Under the pieces are notes generated by a model. That model ran no database searches. It saw only the letters and a list, made by a program, of their open reading frames with translations, and had not been told where the DNA came from. Position numbers and translations under genes: made by a program. A DNA stretch of 64,000 nt from Burkholderiales bacterium (lineage in GTDB: Bacteria > Pseudomonadota > Gammaproteobacteria > Burkholderiales > SG8-39): the NCBI GenBank assembly GCA_014860355.1, contig JACZJV010000012.1, forward strand, positions 1 to 64,000, given 5' to 3'. Below are positions 22,347 through 29,147 of the stretch, piece by piece. Every line of letters starts with the position of its first letter. Position 1 is the stretch's first letter.

Positions 22347-23144
22347 CTATCCCCGTGCGCCCAGCAGCCGCTGCACTAGTTCGACGAAGCCCGCGCCGCT
22401 GCGGCGGCTGCATACATAGGCCGGCGCGTCGCTCAGGCGTGCGCCGAAGTCGGCCACATTGGCCACGCCTACCGAATTCGAAAAGAACCTGAACATGGGC
22501 GCATCATTGGGAGAGTCGCCGACAAAGAGATACATGCTCTGATCGCGCGCGAGATCGACGCCATAACGCTCCTGCATCAGGGTGCGCGTCATGCCCAGCT
22601 TGTCATAATCGCCGAACCAGCCGTTGACGTGGATGGAACTGATCTTCGCTGTCATGCCGGCCGCGCGCATCAATTCTACGATCCGGTCCACTTCGGCCAT
22701 CGGCAGGCGCGGCACGTCCTCGCAAAAGTCGATGGCTAGATCGGCCTCGCGGTAGAGCTGGTCGGAGGCCAGCGCGCAGCCGGGCACTTCGCGCAGGATG
22801 CGCTCGCGCACGGCGACCATTTTTTCGCGGTTTGCGGCGCGCGCTCCTGCGTCGAACAAAAACCGCCGCACCAGTTTCTTTTGCTCGGTGTCGTAATAGA
22901 AATAGAAGGCTCCGTTCTCGCCCACCACCGCGTCGGCCGGCCACATGCGCGCGATATGGTCGCACCAGCCGGCTGGCCGGCCGGTGATCGGTATCACCAG
23001 CTTTCCGGCCGAACGCAGCCGCTCCAGCGCGGTGTAGGCGCGCGCGCCGAGTTTGCCCTCGCTGGTGAGCGTGTCGTCGATGTCGCAGAAAACGCCGCGG
23101 ACCTCCTTGAGGACATCGGCGGGCATCGCTGCGAGCGGCTTCAT
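22347..23144 (-). CDS. HAD-superfamily (IIB type) phosphatase
   Basis: A 265-aa HAD hydrolase. Motif I is FCDIDDTLTSEG (nucleophile and acid/base aspartates), motif II PITGRP, and the late motif FVGDSPNDAPMF supplies the Mg2+ ligands. The large IIB-type cap lies between about residues 80 and 190, as in phosphatases acting on sugar phosphates such as mannosyl-3-phosphoglycerate or sucrose-phosphate; the substrate is open. The ATG at 23144 has AGGCGAG close by and overlaps the stop of a glpD-like remnant as ATGA. Confidence 0.82.
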   Translation of the reverse strand: MKPLAAMPADVLKEVRGVFCDIDDTLTSEGKLGARAYTALERLRSAGKLVIPITGRPAGWCDHIARMWPADAVVGENGAFYFYYDTEQKKLVRRFLFDAGARAANREKMVAVRERILREVPGCALASDQLYREADLAIDFCEDVPRLPMAEVDRIVELMRAAGMTAKISSIHVNGWFGDYDKLGMTRTLMQERYGVDLARDQSMYLFVGDSPNDAPMFRFFSNSVGVANVADFGARLSDAPAYVCSRRSGAGFVELVQRLLGARG

Positions 23145-23242
23145 CGCTCGCCTGCGTAGCAAAGTCCGCGGCCGGCGGCATCGCGTGCAAGGTCAGCGCC
23201 GTTGGTGCCGCCGCCGATAATCGCAATGTCGTGGAGTTCCAT
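23141..23242 (-). pseudogene. Truncated glpD-like N-terminus (33 codons)
   Basis: A 33-codon reading frame starting MELHD and containing IIGGGTNGADLARDAAGRG, the FAD-binding dinucleotide motif typical of the first 30 residues of aerobic glycerol-3-phosphate dehydrogenase (GlpD). After GRGL the homology stops and the frame closes with CYAGER and a TGA that overlaps the HAD gene ATG. No further GlpD sequence is seen on either strand nearby. It looks like the stump left by a deletion, now acting at most as a short leader frame for the phosphatase gene. Confidence 0.65.
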
Positions 23243-23411
23243 TGAGCGAGGGGTTCCAATGCCGTACAGCCCCCGCGGGCGGCGACAGCGGCAGCGTACC
23301 GAATTATAGCAGCGCGGCGCACGCTCCCCCGCCGCATCAGGGCGAGCGGCCGGCAGGACAAGCCGCGTGCCGGGCACTACAATGGCGGTCCTTATTCCAA
23401 TTGAGATTGCC

Positions 23412-23756
23412 ATGACGACCACCCAGAGCCCCAGCGGTCTGACTATCGAAGAGCTTGTCCTTGGCGAAGGCGCAGCGGCCGCTGCGGGCAACAGCGTTAC
23501 CGTGCATTACACCGGTTGGCTCACCAGCGGCAGCAAGTTCGACTCGAGCAAGGACCGCAATGATCCCTTTGTATTCCACCTGGGCGCGGGCCAGGTCATC
23601 CGTGGCTGGGACGAGGGCGTGCAGGGCATGCTGGTGGGGGGTAAAAGGAAACTGACCATTCCGCCCGAGCTGGGCTACGGGGCGCGCGGTGCCGGCGGGG
23701 TGATCCCGCCAAATGCGACGCTGGTGTTCGAAGTGGAACTGCTCGCAATCGGCTGA
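23412..23756 (+). CDS. FKBP-type peptidyl-prolyl cis-trans isomerase
   Basis: A 114-aa single-domain cytoplasmic FKBP. The core motifs [49 protein letters not shown] and [23 protein letters not shown] are all present, matching the small FkbP/SlyD-unlike class used in folding. I start at the ATG 23412 ([15 protein letters not shown]), the normal family start; the open frame begins 15 codons earlier. Confidence 0.93.
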   Translation: MTTTQSPSGLTIEELVLGEGAAAAAGNSVTVHYTGWLTSGSKFDSSKDRNDPFVFHLGAGQVIRGWDEGVQGMLVGGKRKLTIPPELGYGARGAGGVIPPNATLVFEVELLAIG

Positions 23757-23832
23757 GCCGCCGCGCCCGGTCGCCACCCCTATCAACCGACTCTGGAACT
23801 CCTTCCAGCCGCCACATAGGGGCTGCTGTCAG

Positions 23833-23880
23833 TCGTCGCTAGGACTCCCTTCGGTCGTCGCTAGGACTCCCTTCGGTCGT
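23833..23880. repeat. 22-bp tandem direct repeat (2.2 copies)
   Basis: The 22-mer TCGTCGCTAGGACTCCCTTCGG occurs at 23833-23854 and, identically, at 23855-23876, followed by the first 4 bases of a third unit (described by its key blocks TCGTCGCTAGG and ACTCCCTTCGG). The second copy contains the stop codon and last codons of the cupin gene, so the duplication or loss of a unit would leave the protein unchanged up to its last residues. Confidence 0.85.
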
Positions 23881-24184
23881 AATGAACGGCGAGCCAAAAT
23901 GTGGGCGCCGCGGTCGATTCGACCCGATGCCGGCGATGAGGCGCGATATCGACGAAATCTCCCGGTTTCAACCGCCGTGACGCCGGCTCGTCTTCGAAAG
24001 CCAGGCTCGCCTCACCCTGCAGCAGCAACACCCACTCGCCCTGCGGCTGGTCGTACCAGAAACCAGGCGGGCTCGCCTGCCCGCTGGACACGATGCGCTC
24101 TATCCTCAATCCAGGGCGCGACAACAGCTCGACGAACTGCTCCGGGCCGGCATCCGGAAGCAATTCGTCATATAAATTAGGCAT
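23861..24184 (-). CDS. Small cupin-domain protein
   Basis: A 107-aa single-cupin protein. The two cupin motifs are visible as GEWVLLLQGEASLAFED (motif 1, degenerate in metal-binding histidines) and LKPGDFVDIAPHRRHRVEST (motif 2, with H residues), then FWLAVHY. Such proteins are often metal-binding or sugar/phosphomannose-isomerase-like; no substrate can be assigned. Its ATG overlaps the end of the upstream HicA-like gene by 8 bases, so they are translationally coupled. The last codons fall in a 22-bp tandem repeat. Confidence 0.82.
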   Translation of the reverse strand: MPNLYDELLPDAGPEQFVELLSRPGLRIERIVSSGQASPPGFWYDQPQGEWVLLLQGEASLAFEDEPASRRLKPGDFVDIAPHRRHRVESTAAPTFWLAVHYDRRES

Positions 24185-24470
24185 CTTTCAACCGCGGCTT
24201 GTCCGCTGCAAACAGCGTAGGCGTGACCCGGGCGCGGGCCAGATATTCGCGCAGATTCTTGACCCCCGAACGATCCAGCGTATTGCCGTGATGCGGGCGG
24301 TGCAGGACGTCCTCGTAGCCGTTGAGTTTGACTCGAAGGCGCGCACCGGATAGCGATTCGACCTCGGCCCCGAGATGGTGCAGCAGGGACTCGACTTCGC
24401 GCCAGTGAATGTTGGCGCTGATGGGGTCGCGAAAGATGGAATGGATCAGATGCTCGTGCTTGTGGCTCAT
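24177..24470 (-). CDS. HicA-like small protein (solitary)
   Basis: A 97-aa protein with the pattern of a HicA-related double-stranded-RNA-binding fold family: HSIFRDPISANIHWREVESLLHHLGAEVE at the N-terminus, then VLHRPHHGNTLDRSGVKNLREYL. Proteins of this type are annotated as HicA toxins, but no hicB antitoxin gene lies next to it; it is instead coupled to a cupin gene. A housekeeping RNA-binding role is as likely as toxicity. Confidence 0.65.
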   Translation of the reverse strand: MSHKHEHLIHSIFRDPISANIHWREVESLLHHLGAEVESLSGARLRVKLNGYEDVLHRPHHGNTLDRSGVKNLREYLARARVTPTLFAADKPRLKDA

Positions 24471-24542
24471 CGCAGATGGCCTCGCGCAGGAAATGGCTTG
24501 CGCACATGATAGCCGAGCCGGGAAAAGCGTGCTGCGGGGACG

Positions 24543-24568
24543 GCTGCCGCCGCGTGCCCGGCGGCAGC
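24543..24568 (-). terminator. Hairpin after the MXKDX gene
   Basis: GCTGCCGCC and GGCGGCAGC form a perfect 9-bp GC-rich stem with an 8-base loop, 15 bases after the stop of the methionine-rich peptide gene. There is no U-run, so it is either a weak terminator or a 3' stabilising hairpin for the peptide mRNA. Confidence 0.5.
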
Positions 24569-24582
24569 GCGAAAGACACGGG

Positions 24583-24816
24583 TTATTTCTTCATTTCGTC
24601 CTTGGCCATGGCGTCTTTCTTCATGGCGTCCTTGTTCATCGTATCCTGCTTCATCGTGTCTTTCTTCGTCGTGTCTTGCTTCATCGAGTCTTTTTTCATC
24701 TCTTCCTTGGCCATACTGTCCTTGGACATCGCATCCTTCTTCATGTCATCGGCGAGCGCGCTGCCGCCGGCCAGCATAAGTCCGATGGAAACGATGGCTG
24801 AGCTGATCTTGATCAT
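24583..24816 (-). CDS. Secreted methionine-rich pentapeptide MXKDX repeat protein (MrpX-like)
   Basis: A 77-aa protein: signal peptide at residues 1-22 (cleavage after ALA), then a mature 55-aa chain made almost only of MxKDx pentapeptides (MKKDA, MSKDS, MAKEE, MKKDS, MKQDT and so on; one unit has Thr in place of Met). Ten of 55 mature residues are methionine. The family is defined as penta-MxKDx (TIGR02953). In Azospira suillum a periplasmic methionine-rich peptide, MrpX, acts as a sink for hypochlorite and is re-reduced by the YedY1 enzyme. Here it directly follows such a molybdoenzyme gene (73-base gap), which supports the same role. Confidence 0.88.
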   Translation of the reverse strand: MIKISSAIVSIGLMLAGGSALADDMKKDAMSKDSMAKEEMKKDSMKQDTTKKDTMKQDTMNKDAMKKDAMAKDEMKK

Positions 24817-24889
24817 GGTGAACTCCCGGTTATGTGAATTGAAGAACCGGCGTCGGTAACGCCGGCGTTTCAGGGCGGCTGACTTGCAC

Positions 24890-25666
24890 TCAGCTGCCGC
24901 CGAACCAGTTGTACCCCTGGTCTTCCCAATAGCCCCCGGGGTAGGTGTTGGTGACGAAAATCGCCTGAATGTGTTTCGGGTTCTTGTAGCCGAGCTTGGT
25001 CGGCATGCGCAGCTTCATCGGGAAACCGTATTTCGGCGGCAGTGGCCGGCCGTTATAGCTCAGGGTCAGCAGCGTCTGCGGATGCAGCGCGGTGGCCATG
25101 TCGATGCTGGTGTAGTAGTCGTCAGCGCACTTGAAGCCGACGTACTTTGCGCCGGTATCAGCACCGACGCGCGCGAGAAACCCTGAAAAAGCGACGCCGC
25201 CCCACTTGCCGATGGCGCTCCAACCCTCGACGCAGATGTGGCGGGTGACCTGATCTACCTGCGGCAGCGCCCGAAGTTCGGCGAGCGACCAGGCGTGCCT
25301 GTCGGCCACCATGCCGGTGACTTCGAGCCGGTAGCTGTCCGCATCGATCTCGCGTATCTCGTCCTCGCCGTAATAGGCGTTGAACGGAAACGGCCGCGTA
25401 ATCATCGATTCGGGATAGGTCGGCGCAAGCCGCCTGGGATCGAACAACCAAGCCTGCACTTTGTCGTTGAAGCGCGACACCTTCATCAGCGCATGTTCCA
25501 CGCTTTCATCGTCCACGATTGCGCATCCGGTCAGGAGCGACAGCCCGCCCAGCGTGAGCGAGCGTTGCAGAAACATGCGGCGCGACGGCTGTTCGATGCG
25601 GCGCAGCGCTTCCTTCACCACGGCGTCGCCGTCGATCGCAAGCAGAGCAGGTGATTTTCTGATCAT
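24890..25666 (-). CDS. Tat-exported molybdopterin-dependent oxidoreductase (YedY1/MsrP-like)
   Basis: A 258-aa protein of the sulfite-oxidase molybdopterin fold. SRRMFLQRS (RR at 29-30) is a Tat motif, and LLTG-C48 is a possible lipobox, so it may be a membrane-tethered periplasmic enzyme. C145 in RHICVEGWS is the cysteine that ligates molybdenum; HPQTLLTLSYNGRPLPPKYGFPMKL is a family signature. YedY/MsrP enzymes reduce methionine sulfoxide in periplasmic proteins with electrons from a heme-b membrane partner. Such a partner is the next gene upstream (12-base gap), and a methionine-rich peptide gene follows. Methionine sulfoxide reduction is inferred from this context. Confidence 0.87.
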   Translation of the reverse strand: MIRKSPALLAIDGDAVVKEALRRIEQPSRRMFLQRSLTLGGLSLLTGCAIVDDESVEHALMKVSRFNDKVQAWLFDPRRLAPTYPESMITRPFPFNAYYGEDEIREIDADSYRLEVTGMVADRHAWSLAELRALPQVDQVTRHICVEGWSAIGKWGGVAFSGFLARVGADTGAKYVGFKCADDYYTSIDMATALHPQTLLTLSYNGRPLPPKYGFPMKLRMPTKLGYKNPKHIQAIFVTNTYPGGYWEDQGYNWFGGS

Positions 25667-25678
25667 CGGTATCGCTCT

Positions 25679-26281
25679 TTAACGGCCGCGGATCATGGTC
25701 AGCAGGGTACGTGGCACCAGCGCGACCATCGCCAGATGCACCATGACGAATGCGACCATCGCCGCCATGGCGAAGAAATGCACCCGGCGCGCGGTCTCAT
25801 AGCCACCCAGCAGTTCGCGCAACAGGGGGAACTGCACCGATTTCCACAGCACCAGCCCGGACAACACCAGCAGTACCGCGTCGACCATCACGAACAGATA
25901 GGCCGCGCGCTGCACCGCGTTGTACTGGCGCAGGTCCGCATGCGTCAGCCGGCCGCGAAAGGCGGCGCGCAGGTCGGCGACGATGGCGCGCGGCGACAGC
26001 GGAAAGAACTTGCGCACGATGCGGCCGGTGCCGGCGTTGCACAGCAGGTAGACCAGGCCGTTGGCGGCAAGCAGCCACATCGCCGCGAAGTGCCACTGGA
26101 TCGCGCCGCCGAGCCAGCCGCCGAGCGTGATGGCCTTTCCGAATTTGAAGTCGAACAGCGGCGAGGCGTTGTAAATGCGCCAGCCGCTCATCGTCATGAG
26201 CACGACCGCGAGCGCATTGAGCCAGTGCGTCACGCGCAGCCAGACGGGGTGGATGGGCAGGATGGCATCTGTCATGGACAT
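25679..26281 (-). CDS. Cytochrome b (YedZ1-like electron donor)
   Basis: A 200-aa integral membrane protein of the cytochrome b561/Ni-hydrogenase cytochrome b type, with about five membrane segments. H11 and H19 (HPVWLRVTHWLNAL), a histidine in QWHFAAMWLL and one or more in VHFFAMAAMVAFVMVHLAM are candidates for two b-type hemes. It should pass quinol electrons to the molybdoenzyme encoded 12 bases downstream. The DUF1223 gene lies 12 bases upstream, so the three form one operon. Confidence 0.87.
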   Translation of the reverse strand: MSMTDAILPIHPVWLRVTHWLNALAVVLMTMSGWRIYNASPLFDFKFGKAITLGGWLGGAIQWHFAAMWLLAANGLVYLLCNAGTGRIVRKFFPLSPRAIVADLRAAFRGRLTHADLRQYNAVQRAAYLFVMVDAVLLVLSGLVLWKSVQFPLLRELLGGYETARRVHFFAMAAMVAFVMVHLAMVALVPRTLLTMIRGR

Positions 26282-26293
26282 GTCCGCCGCGGT

Positions 26294-27076
26294 TCAGGAA
26301 AGCGCGCACTGCTGCGCGCTCAGCGCCTGAAGCACGCCGCCGGTAGTCTCGTCCTGCACAAAGGCGACCACCTCCAGCCGCGCGCAGCGCCAGGCCGCCG
26401 GCAGGGTGATCTCGCGCTGCACCCGTGCTGCGCCATCGCTCAAGCGGACCGGTCCGATCCATACACGCACGACATGGTCGTGCGCCAGCGTCACCCCGCC
26501 GTTTTCGCCGCGTGTCACTTTCGACACGAGGCCGCTTTCAGCCAGAGCCAGATACAGCGCCGCGGGCTCCGACCCGGCACGCGCCGTCGCCTCGGCTTCG
26601 AGCGCGAGCACACCGCCAGGCACAATGCTGCCGCGCACGCGGATAGTCGCCGCCGCCGGTCGGGCGTTCAGCTGCCGTACGCGGTCCCGCAGTTCGCCCC
26701 GCCATGCGCGCAGTTCGGCACCACCGACGAAAAACTGGGGCGTATAGACCGTCTTCTGCTGCCTGGTGCGCACCAGCCAGCTTTGGCGCTCGCCGAATCC
26801 ATCCTGGGCATACGGGTCTTTCCAGCCTATGTAGTCCCAATAGCCCACGTGCAGGGCCAGCGGCACTGCCTCGGCCGCCCGATCCAGCGTCTGGCGCAGA
26901 CGGCTGAGTTGCTGGTCGGCCGGCGGACAGCTGGAGCAGCCCTCTGAGGTGTAGAGCTCAACCAGCGCAGCCGTGTTCTGCCCGCTGCGCGCGTCGCAGG
27001 CCGCGAAAGCGGTCAGCGGCAGGGCTGCGATGAACACGGCGGCGAGCATGCAGAGGGTGTATCCACGCGAACTCAT
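26294..27076 (-). CDS. DUF1223 secreted thioredoxin-like protein
   Basis: A 260-aa protein with a signal peptide (about residues 1-26, ending FAA) and the DUF1223 pattern: VELYTSEGCSSCPPADQQLSRL with C47-S-S-C50, then PLALHVGYWDYIGWKDPYA and YTPQFFVGG. The fold is thioredoxin-like and the CxxC suggests thiol-disulfide work in the periplasm; the biochemical role is not established. It is the first gene of the DUF1223-cytochrome b-molybdoenzyme operon, and an exact SigF-type promoter lies 80 bases upstream. Confidence 0.88.
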   Translation of the reverse strand: MSSRGYTLCMLAAVFIAALPLTAFAACDARSGQNTAALVELYTSEGCSSCPPADQQLSRLRQTLDRAAEAVPLALHVGYWDYIGWKDPYAQDGFGERQSWLVRTRQQKTVYTPQFFVGGAELRAWRGELRDRVRQLNARPAAATIRVRGSIVPGGVLALEAEATARAGSEPAALYLALAESGLVSKVTRGENGGVTLAHDHVVRVWIGPVRLSDGAARVQREITLPAAWRCARLEVVAFVQDETTGGVLQALSAQQCALS

Positions 27077-27155
27077 GAGTCAGACGCCTTTCAGATAGAT
27101 GGAACGGCAACGCATTGCGCGCCGGCGGCAGCGCATGGTTAGCGTTCTGAGTGTT

Positions 27156-27183
27156 AGTTCGCCGGCTAGCGGCGGCGGGTTAC
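27156..27183 (-). promoter_or_regulatory. SigF-type ECF promoter of the DUF1223-cytochrome b-molybdoenzyme operon
   Basis: On the minus strand GTAACC (27178-27183), exactly 16 bases, then CGAACT (27156-27161). This equals the GTAACC-N16-CGAA motif that I recall for SigF/NrsF-type ECF sigma factors, and the same motif precedes msrB and overlaps the sigma gene. Distance to the DUF1223 ATG is 79 bases. Confidence 0.75.
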
Positions 27184-27235
27184 AGCGGCGCGCGCAAATT
27201 GACACGCAGTCGCGGCAATCCGGCTTCGGCGCAGC

Positions 27236-27868
27236 CTACTTGTGGCCCCAGACTTCCTGCACTCTGGCATCCCGGCCGCAGCCGCGGCGATAGTAGGCAT
27301 AACGTATCGGGTTCTTGTTGTAGTAGTCCTGGTGGTACTCTTCGGCCGGGTAGAAAGCAGAGGCGGGGGCGATCTCGGTATACACTTGCTGGAACCTGCC
27401 GCTTTTCAGCAAAGCGTCGCGGCTCGCCTCGGCCATCTTTCGCTCCTCCTCGTTCTGCCAGTATATGGCGCTGCGGTATTGCGTACCGACGTCGCAGAAC
27501 TGGCGGTCTTTGACGGTCGGATCGATATGGCGCCAGAAGTACTCGACCAGCTGTTGATAGCTCACCTTGGCCGGGTCGTAGCTTACGCGTACCGCCTCGG
27601 TATGGCCGGTAGCGCCGGCGCTGACCTGCAGGTAGCTGGGATTCGGCGTCTTGCCGCCGGTGTACCCGGATTCGGTCGCAGTCACGCCCGGCAACTTGTC
27701 GAAGTCCGCTTCCAGGCACCAGAAGCAGCCGCCTGCGAATATGGCCGTCACGGTACCCGTCGCCTTGTCCGCGGGTTTCGCCGGCTGCGTACCAGCGGCA
27801 AGTACTATCCCGCCCAGCAGCAGCGTGGCAACCGCGGCAATGCTGATCCACCACGCACAGGTCTTCAT
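27236..27868 (-). CDS. msrA: Exported peptide-methionine (S)-S-oxide reductase
   Basis: A 210-aa MsrA. Residues 1-25 form a signal peptide or membrane anchor (CAWWISIAAVATLLLGGIVLA), so unlike cytoplasmic MsrA this enzyme should work in the periplasm. The catalytic motif is GG-C48-FWCLEADFDKL, followed by VTATESGYTGGKTPNPSY and the C-terminal YHQDYYNKNP. It reduces the S-form of methionine sulfoxide. The ATG at 27868 overlaps the msrB stop (ATGA), so both are one transcript. Confidence 0.95.
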   Translation of the reverse strand: MKTCAWWISIAAVATLLLGGIVLAAGTQPAKPADKATGTVTAIFAGGCFWCLEADFDKLPGVTATESGYTGGKTPNPSYLQVSAGATGHTEAVRVSYDPAKVSYQQLVEYFWRHIDPTVKDRQFCDVGTQYRSAIYWQNEEERKMAEASRDALLKSGRFQQVYTEIAPASAFYPAEEYHQDYYNKNPIRYAYYRRGCGRDARVQEVWGHK

Positions 27869-28371
27869 GTGCGCAAGTCCGGCAGCTTTTCGGCGCGCGG
27901 GACAAAATTCAAGGCGACACCATTGTTGCAATAGCGTTTGCCGGTCGGCTGCGGACCGTCATCGAAGACATGACCCTGATGCCCGCCGCAACGCACGCAG
28001 TGATACTCCTCGCGCGGATAGATAATCTTGAAATCGGTCTTGCTCGCCACCGCGCCCGGCAAGGCTTGCCAGAAGCTCGGCCAGCCGGTGCCGCTCTCAT
28101 ATTTTTTACTGCTGTCGAACAATGGCAGATAGCATGCTGCGCATACGAACGTTCCGTCCCGCTTCTCGTGGTTCAGAGGACTCGTGCCGGCGCGCTCAGT
28201 ATCCTCCTCGAACAGTACGCGATAGGCGGGGGGCGACAACTGGGTAGCCCATTCGGCCTTGGATTTGCGCAACGCCGGGCCGCCCCCGTCTTTCGCCCGG
28301 ACCTGGCCAGTGCCGATAATCGGCAAGGCGGACAAACCCAATAGCCATTTCAGTGATCTACGACGATCCAT
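27865..28371 (-). CDS. msrB: Exported peptide-methionine (R)-S-oxide reductase
   Basis: A 168-aa MsrB. The N-terminus RRRSLKWLLGLSALP resembles a Tat signal, so it should be periplasmic. Zinc ligands are C77/C80 (CAAC) and C125/C128 (CVRC); the catalytic cysteine is C148 in KRYCNNGVALNF, and GTGWPSFWQ is the family signature. It reduces the R-form of methionine sulfoxide, complementing the coupled MsrA. An exact SigF-type promoter lies about 105 bases upstream. Confidence 0.95.
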   Translation of the reverse strand: MDRRRSLKWLLGLSALPIIGTGQVRAKDGGGPALRKSKAEWATQLSPPAYRVLFEEDTERAGTSPLNHEKRDGTFVCAACYLPLFDSSKKYESGTGWPSFWQALPGAVASKTDFKIIYPREEYHCVRCGGHQGHVFDDGPQPTGKRYCNNGVALNFVPRAEKLPDLRT

Positions 28372-28475
28372 ATAGTTCTCCGTGAGTCAGTGCGCGTGAC
28401 CTTAACACAGCATCCGGATACCGGATACCGGCCAGCGTGCGCGGCGACGCCGTGCTTTTGCGCTCTGTTACAGGT

Positions 28476-28503
28476 GATTCGCCTGGAACTGGCGAACGGT
28501 TAC
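28476..28503 (-). promoter_or_regulatory. SigF-type ECF promoter of msrB-msrA
   Basis: On the minus strand GTAACC (28498-28503), exactly 16 bases, then CGAATC (28476-28481), reading toward msrB. It is an exact match to the motif also found ahead of the DUF1223 operon and at the sigma gene. Confidence 0.78.
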
Positions 28504-28558
28504 ACGCTGGTGCACAATTCGTGAGCCACCGAAAAGATCCAGTTTGCCCGACGCGCTT

Positions 28559-28586
28559 GTAACCAAAGGCCAGGATGCAACGAATG
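28559..28586 (+). promoter_or_regulatory. SigF-type ECF motif at the sigma factor gene
   Basis: GTAACC (28559-28564), exactly 16 bases, then CGAATG (28581-28586), reading into the sigma gene. The -10 part overlaps the first possible start codons (28575 and 28584), so a transcript from here would begin inside the annotated reading frame. Autoregulation is suggested but the start codon is then unclear. Confidence 0.6.
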
Positions 28587-29147
28587 CTAGTAGCAAGCCG
28601 GCTAAACGCAGGCGAGCAGAGGCTCAGAGATCTGCTGCTGCGCGGGCTCGCCGGCGACGAGCCGGCCTACCGCGCTTTCTTGCAGGAACTGAGCGCGCAT
28701 TTGCGCGCTTTTCTGAGACGGCGTCTCGTACGCTTGCCGGACGAGGTGGAGGACCTGGTGCAGGAATCGTTGCTGGCTGTACACAACCAACGCCATACCT
28801 ATGACGTCGGACAGCCGCTCACGGCCTGGATTCACGCGATCGCAAAGTACAAGCTCGTCGATTTGCTGCGCCGGCGCTCAAGGCAGGATGTGCTCACCGA
28901 CCCCTTGGACGACGAACTCGACCTGGCCTGCGCCGCTGAAACCGAGGCCGCAGACGCGCGCCGCGATCTAGGCAAGCTGCTGCTGCAGTTGCCTGAGCGG
29001 CAGCGTTTGCCCATCGTGCATATGAAACTGGAAGGCCTGTCGGTGGCGGAAACTGCCCGGCTCACGGGCATGTCTGAGTCGGCGGTTAAAGTAGGGGTGC
29101 ACCGCGGCCTGAAGGCACTGGCGGCAATAATCAGAGGCGACAAATGA
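28575..29147 (+). CDS. sigF: ECF sigma factor, SigF/NrsF type
   Basis: A 190-aa sigma-70 family ECF factor. Region 2 spans about residues 30-100 ([59 protein letters not shown]) and region 4 about 125-185 ([40 protein letters not shown]). It is followed with a 4-base overlap by a DUF1109/NrsF anti-sigma gene, the arrangement of SigF systems that respond to hypochlorite or heavy-metal/oxidative stress. ATG 28575 or 28584 gives the family length, yet both lie at the -10 box of a SigF motif, so the true start is uncertain. Confidence 0.88.
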   Translation: MQRMLVASRLNAGEQRLRDLLLRGLAGDEPAYRAFLQELSAHLRAFLRRRLVRLPDEVEDLVQESLLAVHNQRHTYDVGQPLTAWIHAIAKYKLVDLLRRRSRQDVLTDPLDDELDLACAAETEAADARRDLGKLLLQLPERQRLPIVHMKLEGLSVAETARLTGMSESAVKVGVHRGLKALAAIIRGDK

